Assembly: GCA_028280485.1 (NCBI GenBank) | Contig: JANQLS010000148.1 | Span: forward strand, 81,002 to 145,001 | DNA from: Planctomycetota bacterium | GTDB taxonomy: Bacteria; Planctomycetota; UBA8108; JACQVS01 | Direction: 5' to 3' | DNA length: 64,000 bases | Shown: positions 7,846-17,500 of the stretch, piece by piece | How positions within the stretch are numbered: position 1 is the first letter of the stretch | Layout: each line of letters starts with the position of its first letter | Notes under the pieces: model-generated | What the model saw: only the letters and a program-made list of their open reading frames with translations | Told to the model about the DNA's origin: nothing | Database searches by the model: none | Translations under genes and position numbers: made by a program

Positions 7846-9234
7846 ATGGATAATCAACAAGGCACTGCCATCATCACCTACGGACGCGGCTGGCAATCAC
7901 TCGCGGCAACTCGAAGTTTAGGTCAAAGAGGCATTCGAGTCATCACCGGAGATGAAATAGCCTTAACTCCCGCTTCGTTTTCAAAATACTCCAAAGCTGA
8001 CTTTCGTTATCCCAGCCCCACTCATGAGCCCGAAAAGTTTTTAGATCGATTAGAAGAAGTGATCTTAAAGCACAAACCGGAAGATCCCTCGACTCCCTAC
8101 GTGCTCATGCCAATCCATAAAGAAACGTATTTGATCGCCGAGCACCGAGAGCGATTCGAACCTCATATCACGATTCCGGTATCAACGATCGAGGCCATTC
8201 TCAAAGTTCATAACAAAGGAACTTTGGCAGCCTTTGCCCAGGAGCTGGATTTACCGATTCCTAAAACGATCCTTCCGAAAAATCGGGAAGATTTAGAGAC
8301 TCAACTTCAAGACCTCAACTTTCCAGTCTTCATCAAACTGCGGGAGTCGGCTGCTGGTGTCGGTATCAAACGGGTTAAAACTCCCGAAGAGCTGCTGGAA
8401 ACTTTCGACGAGTTTGTTTCTCACTTCAAACTGGCAAGTGCAGACTATCCCATCGTTCAAGAAGGAGTACCTGGAGAAGACTACTGCGTAACGACTCTAT
8501 TTGATCAAGGCAAGTTAATCGCTTGCATGACCTACCACAATCTACGTCAATTTCCGGCTGAAGCAGGAGCGGGCGTTATCCGAGAAACTGTCGATGTTCC
8601 GGCGATGGAAAAAACAGCCGCCGAGATCTTAGGTCCCCTGAATTGGCACGGTGTTGCAGAACTCGATTTTCGATGGACGGGAAATGAAGAAGAGGCTCCC
8701 CAGCTCATCGAAGTCAATCCCCGATTTTGGGGAGGATTGAACCAGGCGATCGCTAGTGGTTGGGATTATCCATGGTTACTTTATTGCTTAGCTCGCGACG
8801 GCAAAGTCGAACCTCCCGAGGGAGGACGCTACGATGTAAGAACCGAAACTCCCTTGCTAGGGCTTCTCGCCACGCTTCAAGAAATTTCAAGCAACGACAA
8901 CCGACTCGAAGAACTTAAAGGAGCCTTCAAAGGAGCCAAACACGAATTCCGTGAAGGCTCAAAACGTGCGGGCCTCAAGAAAGTCTTTAAAGGCTTAAGA
9001 AACTTCGTCGACATAAAAGGTCGCGTTTCCGAAGCCAAGAAGCAATTTGAGATTCACCATAAAAATAGCTATGACGTTCTTTCTACGGACGATCCCATGG
9101 CCGCTCTTGGAGCACTTTACCCCCTCGCCATTTTCTTTAAACACGGAAAAATCAATATGGAACTCCTGACATCAGAAGGCGGCCCTAAAGCCTCTGAGGA
9201 AGACCCCGACCAGGATTCGAGTCAAACCGAGTAA
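7846..9234 (+). CDS. ATP-grasp carboxylate-amine ligase
   Basis: A 462-residue cytoplasmic protein of the ATP-grasp superfamily, which joins a carboxylate to an amine or thiol through an acylphosphate. N-terminal preATP-grasp domain (ITYGRGWQSLAATRSLGQRG), nucleotide lysine in PVFIKLRESAAGVGIKRV (K164), lid strand IVQEGVPGEDYCV, and the Mg-binding LIEVNPRFWGG (E289, N291). The C-terminal 130 residues are an extra, charged helical part without a family match that I know. Five bases separate it from the gamma-glutamyl hydrolase gene, so one makes a bond of the kind the other may cut. The ATG has no normal ribosome site; the only purine-rich stretch (GGAG at 7829-7832) lies inside a palindromic repeat. 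Substrates are unknown. Confidence 0.85.
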   Translation: MDNQQGTAIITYGRGWQSLAATRSLGQRGIRVITGDEIALTPASFSKYSKADFRYPSPTHEPEKFLDRLEEVILKHKPEDPSTPYVLMPIHKETYLIAEHRERFEPHITIPVSTIEAILKVHNKGTLAAFAQELDLPIPKTILPKNREDLETQLQDLNFPVFIKLRESAAGVGIKRVKTPEELLETFDEFVSHFKLASADYPIVQEGVPGEDYCVTTLFDQGKLIACMTYHNLRQFPAEAGAGVIRETVDVPAMEKTAAEILGPLNWHGVAELDFRWTGNEEEAPQLIEVNPRFWGGLNQAIASGWDYPWLLYCLARDGKVEPPEGGRYDVRTETPLLGLLATLQEISSNDNRLEELKGAFKGAKHEFREGSKRAGLKKVFKGLRNFVDIKGRVSEAKKQFEIHHKNSYDVLSTDDPMAALGALYPLAIFFKHGKINMELLTSEGGPKASEEDPDQDSSQTE

Positions 9235-9239
9235 CACCA

Positions 9240-10103
9240 TTGATTTCTCCAAAGCCTGACAAACCATCCAAAAAACCTCTTCTTAAGAAAAAAAGAACAA
9301 AGACCGCCTTAGTCTTTTTGTTCATTCCGATCTTCCTTTATTTCGGAACCTATACCGCTATCAATGTGTGGAAGTCTTGGGGGCTCCAAGATGATGCTCC
9401 CCGCATCGCCATGACCGAAGGCGACGGCTGGCTCACCGATTTAGGTTTGACGACCGCCAGCTACGAACAAGCGATGTTACGAGCCGGGGGCTTCCTCATC
9501 GAATTAGAAAAACCGGAAACCTTTGATGCGAAATTGATCTCGTCTATTTTAGATACTGTCGATGGCTTGCTGTTAACGGGTGGAGGCGACGTCGATCCCA
9601 CTCTCTACAATGGAGATCCCGACAAGGCTATCGAAGTGAATATTCAGCGTGACCGCTTCGAGTTAGCTTTGATCCAAGAAGCTCGAAGGAGAGGTTTACC
9701 CATATTAGGAATTTGTCGTGGTTGCCAAATATTAAACGTTGCTCAGGGAGGAACGTTAAAGAGCATTCGAGAAGATGCCGTTTTGGGAGCGCGTCACTTT
9801 GGTCTTTCGGGTCACAGCGTCAACATTGAAAAGCAGACCAAGCTCTTTGAGATCTTTGGTTCAGAGAAGCTCGATATGGTCGAAAGCTACCACGGGCAAG
9901 CTCTCGATAAACTTGGCGAGAATGTAATCGTCACCGCGAAAGCTCCCGATGGAATCATCGAAGCCATAGAAATCGACAGCTCCGAGGAATGGATCGTCGC
10001 CGTTCAGTGGCATCCCGAATTGAGTATCGATTCAGAGCAACAAAAATTGATTGAAGCGTTTTTGAAGGAGGCGGTGAGGAGACGGGATAAGAAAAAACGG
10101 TAG
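9240..10103 (+). CDS. membrane-anchored gamma-glutamyl-gamma-aminobutyrate hydrolase-like (peptidase C26)
   Basis: A 287-residue class I glutamine-amidotransferase-fold hydrolase. The nucleophile is Cys159 in GICRGCQILNVAQGG and the other triad members are His258 and Glu260 in VQWHPEL. LLTGGGDVDP is the usual family motif of PuuD-like enzymes that cleave gamma-glutamyl amides. Unlike PuuD it starts with a basic stretch and a transmembrane helix (about 23-42), so the domain is probably tethered to the membrane; with so basic an N-terminus, a periplasmic location is likely. The start is TTG at 9240, five bases after the ATP-grasp stop; later ATGs would remove the helix. It forms an operon with the ligase. 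Confidence 0.83.
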   Translation: MISPKPDKPSKKPLLKKKRTKTALVFLFIPIFLYFGTYTAINVWKSWGLQDDAPRIAMTEGDGWLTDLGLTTASYEQAMLRAGGFLIELEKPETFDAKLISSILDTVDGLLLTGGGDVDPTLYNGDPDKAIEVNIQRDRFELALIQEARRRGLPILGICRGCQILNVAQGGTLKSIREDAVLGARHFGLSGHSVNIEKQTKLFEIFGSEKLDMVESYHGQALDKLGENVIVTAKAPDGIIEAIEIDSSEEWIVAVQWHPELSIDSEQQKLIEAFLKEAVRRRDKKKR

Positions 10104-10150
10104 CCAAATTTTCCAGAAATTGATTGAGGAAGGTTTTAAAGGAAAATCAT

Positions 10151-10310
10151 CCCTGTAGCGCCACCCCTTGTGGGTGGCCATTCCTTAAGGGTAAAAAAGA
10201 ACCTTTAAAATTTAAAATCGCATTAAGAAAAAAGGCCTGGGACAAGCCCAGGCGCTACAGGGTGATGACGTTATCCTTTAGGAGTGCGTAAGCCAAAGGC
10301 TTACTTGCAC
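10151..10310. repeat. inverted pair of CCTGTAG-loop-CTTGT repeats plus a hairpin
   Basis: Copy at 10151-10178: CCCTGTAGCGCC, arm ACCC, loop CTTGT, arm GGGT. Reverse copy at 10234-10262: the same flank but arms TGGG and CCCA around the same CTTGT loop. A third hairpin, GTAAGCC-AAA-GGCTTAC, is at 10288-10303. Two more copies of this type lie at 38276-38379. Confidence 0.72.
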
Positions 10311-10340
10311 GATGGAGCGTAGCGACCATTAAACACAGAA

Positions 10341-10380
10341 AAAAGCCCTTCGATCACCTAGGTGGTCGAAGGGCTTTTTA
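10341..10380. terminator. bidirectional terminator
   Basis: A long stem (AAAAGCCCTTCGATCACC with GGTGGTCGAAGGGCTTTTT, one T-G pair) flanked by A and T runs lies between convergent genes ending at 10103 and 10411. It can serve both strands. Confidence 0.88.
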
Positions 10381-10410
10381 TACTCAAAGATCAATAGCGC
10401 TTACTAAAGA

Positions 10411-13400
10411 TCAAAGATCACAAACCTCATAACTCTCACAACCGAGGTCACCACCCACCGAAGCATCATCTTCAGTTGGATCGATACCACAGGTATCCTT
10501 ACCGGGAGGAGCGGGGGGAGCGGTTCCTAAGAATTGGTGAGAAAGGTTGGCAATCGGATCGGTGATCTCCACCTTACCGTTGTCATCGAAGTCCGCGGCA
10601 TCCAAGCAAGGTGGCGTGAACGTTCCGAGGAACTGGAATGACAAGTTGTTGATCGGGTCGGTGATTTCTAATGCACCATTGGCATCGGTGTCACCACGAC
10701 GGAAGATCGGATCGTCGCCAGTGTTTCCACCACCAGCTGAAGAGTAGATTTTGATGGGGTTCGAATATCCATCACTTCCATCCGAGACCGCGGTGGGACC
10801 ACCCGTACCTAAGTTTCCAGCACCATCAGCGTCACCACAGAAATCGATGGTGTCCCCTTCAGCTACTTCGATAAAGAGTGAGAAGTTAGCAGCGAAGCCA
10901 TCAGAAAGACCGGCAAAAATCTCGACATCGTTATGGAAGATACGACCGATGATCCCATCCCCATTTTCATTCGTTTGGAAGGACCCTTCGATCAGGATAT
11001 TTCCACTGTAGGTACTGACCCAACGACGTACGGCCCAGTGAAGCTCAGCATCGCCTTGACCATTTGCGGCGGGGTGGCCGCCGGCCTGAGTGATTTGAGT
11101 CCAAGGACCATGGCTCACAGGAGCAGCGTTGTTCAATAGATCCCACTTAACTCCATCCCAATGATTCGGTGAATCTTTCCAGGCTCCAGGAACAGGGTCA
11201 TCACTTACAACCATCGAATCGTCATTTAAGAACTGAAGGAAATCATCGGCTTGATAAGCGCTGTCTCCTTCAGTGACATCGAGAAGTTGATCGTAGTAAC
11301 CGTAGAGCCAACTGTTTTCACCTTGAGCGCCTTCGATCGACCAATCGGCTTGAGCGTCGGCGATCAGCTCAAGGTCGAGCGGAATGCCCGAGGGAGCTTC
11401 GTCATCGACAAAGAACCAGTTCGCAGATCCGTCGGATCCATCGGCGGGATCATCACCCACTCCTACTGGAGTCAGCGCGAGGTCGAGATTGTCACCTTCA
11501 GCCAAAGTAACACTAACGGCCCGAGTCACCCCGGTGGTGTCTCCACCACCGATGACGGCTTCGTCGATTAACTGACCATTGTGGAAAAGCTTAGCCGTAA
11601 CTCCGGTACCGTTGGCATTCGTCTTCCGAGTATGCCAGGCAACAAAGTGATCGCCGGTGACGGTACTCGTCCAACGTCGAATCGTCCAATGCTCTTCGTT
11701 AGGAGCACTGTTCGTTCCATTAGGATGGTTACCTTCGCGGTCCATGAAAGTCCAAGGTGCGCCGGTCGCCCCCAAACGCCAATTAGTACCGTTCCAAGCA
11801 TTGGTATCAGGATCCAGGTTATCCCAAGGATCAGGACGTACATCACTTCCATCGTTGACGAACTCTATGAAGAGTTCCTCTTCATAGGCACCGTCTAAAT
11901 TGAGGGTGTGGTTGTAGTAGCCATAGGACCAACCCTTTTCACCTTGAGTACCCGTCGTCGACCAATCGTTGATCGAAGATGCGATCTTGACGTCGCAGCC
12001 ATCACCTTGACCATTACCATCGAAGTCGGCTTGGTCAGGATTATCAATAGTTGGGCAATTGTCACAAGCATCTCCTAAGACATCAGCATCGGAATTGGCT
12101 TGGTCGGTGTTGGCATCGTTGAGACAGTTGTCGACAGCATCGACAACGGTATCTTCGTCGATATCACCACACATGTCTCCAATCCCGTCTTCGTTGACAT
12201 CCGCTTGATCGGGATTAGCAGCGTCAGGGCAGTTATCACAAACATTTCCTAAACCATCATTGTCGTTATCCGCTTGATCAGCGTTCTCGACATCGGGACA
12301 GTTGTCAGCGGTGTTCTTGATACCGTCGAGGTCTCGGTCACCTTCTTCACTGATTTGCATGCCGAAGAGAGTGCTGTCGGATCCATCAGCAAAGTCACCG
12401 TTACCCTCTCCGGTAGCGGTATCGTAATTTTCAGACGTAAGAGCGAGGTCTAAGGTATCTCCATCCGAAACCGTCAAAGATACATCGAGAGTTTTACCGA
12501 CTTGATCATTACCTGCAATATTCAAGCGGGCTTGTTCAGCGCCATTGTGATAGAGGATGATTCCAGTTCCCCCACCATTGGTATTTGCTGAACGTAACCA
12601 AATTTTGATGTCGACAGTTTCAGTGACCGTGACGACCCACCTTCGGATCGCGTAGTGAATCTCTTCTTGGTTCGATCCATTGGGGTGAGCGTTTTCTACA
12701 CCGATCAATGTCCATGGAGGGTTCCCTTCAAAATCCCAAGCGTTACCGTTCCAATGATTGAAGTCATCGTCTGGATTCGTACCGACCCGAGGTAATTGAA
12801 CCGTAGAGGGAGTTCCAGTTCCATCGTTTTTGAATTCGATGAAATCCTCTTCTTCGTATTCGGCGACTCCATTATCTAATTCGTCTTTAGACACATTGTA
12901 GTAACCGTAAAACCAATTATTGGTTCCTTGCTCCCCCGTGGGATCCCAATCGAGAACCGAGTCAGCGATCGGACGAGCGTCACATTCATCGCCCAAGCCG
13001 TTGCCATCGAAATCACGCTGATCTTCGTTATCGGCTTCGGGGCAGTTGTCACAAACATCACCATGAGAGTCAGCGTCGCTATTAGCTTGATCAGCATTGG
13101 GAATATCGGGGCAGTTGTCCGATTCACCCCCGATGATGAGATCGGGAACACCGTCTTCATCCGAATCAGGAGCATCTTCAGAAACTTTTAACCAGAAAAA
13201 AGAACCATCAGCACCATCGTGGCCCGAACCATCGAGGTTTTCTGGAGTCAGGGCGAGATCTAGAGTGTCTCCGTTGTTCAGAGTCACTGCGAGGGTTCGG
13301 GTCACTCCTACACTATCGCGTCCACCGACCACGAAACGGTCGATTTCTTCACCATTGTGAAAAAGAATACAACCGGTTCCGCCTCCACCATTCACATTTT

Positions 13401-13887
13401 GAGCTCGTAAATGCCAGGTGACAAAGATATCACCATGATCTTCGGAAGATGCGTATCGACGGATGACCCAGTGCTCTTGATTGGGTTCACTGTTGGTTCC
13501 GTTGGGGTGAGCTTGTTCACTATTTAGGAAAGTCCAAGGAGCGCCATTACCATCTAAACGCCAATTGGCACCATTCCAGGCATTGCTGTCTAAGACAGTG
13601 GGGTCCCAGGGATCAGGGCGAGTCCCCGAACCATCGTTAACGAATTCGATGAAGTCGTCTTCTTCGTATCCAGTCCCATCGTTGAGATCATCTTCAGTTT
13701 TGTTGTACCAACCGTAAAACCAACCGAGTTCACCTTGAGTACCCGTGGTCGACCAATCAGCGACTGAGTCGGCGATGACCTGAGCGTTGACTGATGATGA
13801 GAAGGTCAGCAAAGCAGCTAAGACCAAGCCCGAAAGGCCGATGGGCTTAACTAACTTTAAAGCATTTACGATTTTTAGAGATCGCAT
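10411..13887 (-). CDS. giant secreted repeat protein: four DW-YGYYN modules, thrombospondin type 3 repeats, dockerin-like tail (paralogue 1)
   Basis: A 1158-residue exported protein with a signal peptide ending near VNAQ (35). It has four copies (about 37-245, 306-510, 637-840, 843-1050) of a module I cannot name. Each opens with IADSxxDW, then W-x-YGYYN, HWNGxxW, APWTF, HPNGxN, HWxIRRW, GTGxxxxxHNG, and GDTLDLALTPE followed by DGSDGS. Modules 1-2 and 2-3 are separated by thrombospondin type 3 calcium repeats (DxDxDGxGDxCDNCP, about 245-305 and 512-636). The end is a paired EF-hand module (GDTDANGALEITDPI and DFDDNGKVEITDPI) with a Cys-containing tail. No enzyme motif is visible; a calcium-stiffened adhesive or glycan-binding surface protein is inferred. 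Ribosome site AGGAGA lies eight bases before the ATG. Confidence 0.88.
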   Translation of the reverse strand: MRSLKIVNALKLVKPIGLSGLVLAALLTFSSSVNAQVIADSVADWSTTGTQGELGWFYGWYNKTEDDLNDGTGYEEDDFIEFVNDGSGTRPDPWDPTVLDSNAWNGANWRLDGNGAPWTFLNSEQAHPNGTNSEPNQEHWVIRRYASSEDHGDIFVTWHLRAQNVNGGGGTGCILFHNGEEIDRFVVGGRDSVGVTRTLAVTLNNGDTLDLALTPENLDGSGHDGADGSFFWLKVSEDAPDSDEDGVPDLIIGGESDNCPDIPNADQANSDADSHGDVCDNCPEADNEDQRDFDGNGLGDECDARPIADSVLDWDPTGEQGTNNWFYGYYNVSKDELDNGVAEYEEEDFIEFKNDGTGTPSTVQLPRVGTNPDDDFNHWNGNAWDFEGNPPWTLIGVENAHPNGSNQEEIHYAIRRWVVTVTETVDIKIWLRSANTNGGGTGIILYHNGAEQARLNIAGNDQVGKTLDVSLTVSDGDTLDLALTSENYDTATGEGNGDFADGSDSTLFGMQISEEGDRDLDGIKNTADNCPDVENADQADNDNDGLGNVCDNCPDAANPDQADVNEDGIGDMCGDIDEDTVVDAVDNCLNDANTDQANSDADVLGDACDNCPTIDNPDQADFDGNGQGDGCDVKIASSINDWSTTGTQGEKGWSYGYYNHTLNLDGAYEEELFIEFVNDGSDVRPDPWDNLDPDTNAWNGTNWRLGATGAPWTFMDREGNHPNGTNSAPNEEHWTIRRWTSTVTGDHFVAWHTRKTNANGTGVTAKLFHNGQLIDEAVIGGGDTTGVTRAVSVTLAEGDNLDLALTPVGVGDDPADGSDGSANWFFVDDEAPSGIPLDLELIADAQADWSIEGAQGENSWLYGYYDQLLDVTEGDSAYQADDFLQFLNDDSMVVSDDPVPGAWKDSPNHWDGVKWDLLNNAAPVSHGPWTQITQAGGHPAANGQGDAELHWAVRRWVSTYSGNILIEGSFQTNENGDGIIGRIFHNDVEIFAGLSDGFAANFSLFIEVAEGDTIDFCGDADGAGNLGTGGPTAVSDGSDGYSNPIKIYSSAGGGNTGDDPIFRRGDTDANGALEITDPINNLSFQFLGTFTPPCLDAADFDDNGKVEITDPIANLSHQFLGTAPPAPPGKDTCGIDPTEDDASVGGDLGCESYEVCDL

Positions 13888-14055
13888 ATAAAATCTCCTA
13901 TTGAGTGAACTGCCATTAAGAGTTCACTTGACCAAAAAAAGAATTATTCATCAGGAATCGCGATGGAACGAACGTACCGGTTCGATCAGCATCTTAAATG
14001 CACGCGCTGACTGAAAATGGAGATGGATTAAACGACCCTGATTTCGTGACCTTAA

Positions 14056-14100
14056 ACCAAAATTGATTATCACGCTCGTGGGTCAAAATTGGAACATTTT
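14056..14100 (-). promoter_or_regulatory. putative promoter of paralogue 1 (GTTCC-N20-ATAAT)
   Basis: On the minus strand GTTCC is followed after exactly 20 bases by ATAATC and then by TTTTGGTTT. The same GTTCC-N20-ATAAT-TGGTT layout occurs upstream of the other two tandem paralogues. It lies about 170-210 bases before the ATG, implying a long leader. Confidence 0.55.
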
Positions 14101-14192
14101 AATGATCGATCACCTATTTAAAGCGTTAAATTGGACTAATTAACGACCTCCGTGGTAGGTTTTGACGGAAATCCCAGCATTTTGAATTCAAA

Positions 14193-14345
14193 TTAACTAG
14201 CCCGAAGCGCTAGCGAGGGGTGAATCAATTGTTGGTATTAAAGTGGGTATTAGGCGAGATGGAGTCACTCCCACATTATGTAGATTAAAGTCCTATGAGA
14301 TCAACTCAACGACTCGTTCCCTCGCTGACGCTTCGTGTTAGTTAA
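14193..14345. repeat. inverted pair of AGCGAGGG-type repeats
   Basis: Forward copy TTAACTAGCCCGAAGCGCTA then GCGAGGG at 14193-14219 and reverse copy CCCTCGCTGACGCTTCGTGT then TAGTTAA at 14319-14345. The outer TTAACTA/TAGTTAA ends also pair. Confidence 0.68.
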
Positions 14346-14398
14346 TGAACTAAATTTGAAATTCACAACTTTTGTTATTAATTTCGAATAATCTACGA

Positions 14399-14424
14399 GT
14401 AGCCGAATTCGCCAGAATTTGGGC
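14399..14424 (+). repeat. GTAG-footed hairpin, AATTCGCCAGAATT type
   Basis: GTAGC followed by CGAATTC, loop GCCA and GAATTTGG. A near copy (GCCAAATTCGCCAGAATTTG) is at 40971-40990, 26 kb away. Confidence 0.6.
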
Positions 14425-14492
14425 GAAAAAACTTTATAAAGTAATCACCAAAAGGTTGACGCCTTTTGTTACAGAATTAGGCGGCCATAAAA

Positions 14493-14535
14493 CAAAAAAA
14501 AGCCCGTCGACTTCAATGAGGTCGACGGGCTTTTA
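14493..14535 (-). terminator. terminator of paralogue 2
   Basis: Stem AGCCCGTCGAC (14501-14511) with GTCGACGGGCT, loop around TTCAATGAG, and an A run at 14493-14500 that gives the U tract on the minus strand. It follows the stop of the gene at 14568. Confidence 0.88.
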
Positions 14536-14567
14536 AACTACGAATTGTTAAACGCTCTTTTCAGCAA

Positions 14568-17500
14568 TTAACAATTGGTGGGAGGTGATTCACAACCTAA
14601 CTCACCACCGACATCATCCGCATCCGCAGTCGGATCGACACCACATGTGTCTTTTCCGGGAGGAGCTGGAGGAGCGGTTCCTAAGAATTGGTGAGACAAG
14701 TTGGCGATAGGATCGGTGATCTCAACCTTACCGTTGTCATCGAAGTCAGCGGCGTCCAAGCAAGGAGGCGTGAACGTTCCGAGGAACTGGAATGACAAGT
14801 TGTTGATCGGATCGGTGATCTCTAAAGCACCGTTACCATCGGTATCACCACGACGGAATTCATCTCCACCACCGGTGTTACCACCCGCAGTTGAGAAGAT
14901 CGTAATTCGGTTGGAGTAACCGTCACTACCATCTTGAACGGCATCGGGGCCACCCGTTTCGAGGAGTCCAGATCCGTCAGAGTCACCACAGAAATCCAAA
15001 GTGTCACCTTCAGCTACTTCAAGTAAGAACGAGAAGGAAGCAGCAAAACCGTCAGAGAGGCCGGCGAAGACTTCGGTATCGTTGTGATAAATACGTCCGA
15101 TGATTCCATCACCATTAGCATTTGTTTGGAATGAACCTTCTACCAGAATCGTTCCAGCGAAAGTGCTTTGCCAACGACGAACGGCCCAGTGAAGTTCGGT
15201 ATCAGCTTGACCGTTAGCAGCGGGGTGACCCCCACCTTGAGTAATCTCGGTCCAAGGGCCCTTACTTACGGGAGCACCGTTGGCTAAAAGATCCCACTTG
15301 GTGCCATCCCAGTGATTGGGAGAGTCTTTCCAAGCACCAACAAGAGGATCATCAGAGACGATCATACTGTCGTCATTTAAGAACTCGATGAAGTCGTCAG
15401 CTTGATAAGCGCCATCACCTTCGGCGATATCAGCTCGTTGGTCGTAGTAGCCGTAGAACCAGCTGTTCTCACCTTGGGCACCTTCGATCGACCAATCAGC
15501 TTGGGCGTCGGCGATGAGCTCGATATCGGTGGGAATATTACTGGGAGCTTCGCTAGAGACGAACATCCATTGGAAAGATCCATCGGCACCGTCAGCGAGG
15601 TCGCCATTGACGCCTTCAGGAGTGAGGGCCATGTCGAGGTTATCACCTTCAGCGAGAGTGATGCTGTAAGCACGAGTCACGCCTTGAGTATCGCCACCAC
15701 CGATCGTGACACTATCGATCAATTGACCGTTGTGATAGAGCTTCCCTGTAACTCCCGTTCCATTGGGGTTCTGTTTACGTGTGTTCCAGGCGACAAAGTA
15801 GTCACCAGAAACGGTACTGGTCCATCGACGGATCGTCCAGTGTTCTTCGTTAGGAGCACTGTTAGTTCCGTTGGGGTGAATATTCTCTTGAGCCATAAAG
15901 GTCCAAGGGGCACCGGCAGCACCTAAGCGCCAATCCGTTCCGTTCCACGCGTTGGTATCAGGATTCAAGTTATCCCAAGGATCGGGTCGAACATCGCTTC
16001 CATCGTTGACGAATTCGATGAAGAGTTCTTCCTCGTAATCGCCATCAAAATTCGCGGTGTGATTGTAGTAACCGTAACTCCAGCCGTTTTCGCCTTGAGT
16101 ACCGGTGGTCGACCAGTCTTGGATTGAAGAAGCGACTTTCTCGTCACAAGCATCCCCTTCACCGTTTCCGTCGAAGTCAGCTTGATCTTCATTGTCGGCT
16201 CCGGGGCAATTGTCACAGGCGTCACCTAAGGAGTCACCGTCAGCATTAGCTTGGTCGGTATTGGAAATGTCGAGACAGTTATCGACAGCATCGGCAACAG
16301 TGTCACCGTCGAGGTCGCCACAAGCGTCTCCCTCTCCATCCCCATCGACATCTTCTTGACCAGGATTAGAGACCTCAGGACAGTTGTCACAAACGTCTCC
16401 AAGACCATCCTCATCGCCATCAGCCTGGTCAGCATTAGGATCATCAGGACAGTTATCAAGAGTATTCTTAACCCCGTCGAGATCCTTATCGCCTTCTTCG
16501 CTGATTCTCATCCCGAAGACGGATCCATCCGAACCATCGGCAAAATCACCATTACCTTCACCGGTAGCGGCATCGTAGTTTTCTGAGGTTAAGGCAAGAT
16601 CTAAAGTGTCGCCATCATTGATAGCGAGTGAAAGATCGAGGCTCTTACCGACAGCGTCGTTTCCAGCCACATTGAGACGAGCTTGTTCTTCACCGTTGTG
16701 GTAAAGAATGATTCCCGTTCCACCACCATTAGTGTTTTGAGCGCGAACGTAAATGGTGATATCGACGGTTTGAGAAGTGTTACTCACCCAACGACGAATC
16801 GCGTAGTGAACTTCTTCTTGGTTGGAGCCGTTGGGGTGAGCTTGCTCAACTGCGATGAAAGTCCAGGGGGGATTTCCTTGGAAATCCCAGGCATTGCCAT
16901 TCCAGTGGTTGAGATCATCTTCAGGATTAATTCCCGCACGAGGTAAGGGAACAGTGCTCAGTGCGCCAGAACCGTCGTTAGCGAATTCAACGAAGTCTTC
17001 TTCTTCGTAGACTTCCTCACCATTGTCAACACCATCTTTGGTACGGTTGTAGTAACCGTAGAACCATCCGTTGGTTCCTTGTTCACCATTAGGATCCCAA
17101 TCAGCGACCGAGTCAGCGATGGGAGCAGCGTCACATTCATCGCCTAAGCCGTTGCCGTCGAAGTCACGTTGATCTTCGTTGTCGGCATTGGGGCAGTTAT
17201 CACAGACATCTCCATGAGAGTCGGCATCACTGTTGGCTTGGTCGGCATTGGCGATATCTGGACAGTTGTCGGATTCACCACCGATGACCATGTCGGGAAC
17301 TCCGTCTTCATCGGAATCAGGTGCAGTTTGAGTCACCGACATCCAATAGAAAACTCCGTCACAACCATCGGCACCACTGCCATCGAGATTCTCTGGTGTT
17401 AACGCGAGGTCGAGGGTATCTCCATTAGCGAGATTTACTGCTAACGTACGAGTGACTCCCTCTGCTCCATCTGGGCCACCGGCGATCACAAAGCGATCGA

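Noticed and set aside
11980..13150. Regularly spaced near-identical DNA words (e.g. CAGTTGTCACAAAC) that look like a repeat array or CRISPR
   Set aside because: They are the codons of thrombospondin type 3 repeats (DNCPDxxNxDQ) in the minus-strand gene; spacing follows the protein repeat and there are no unique spacers.
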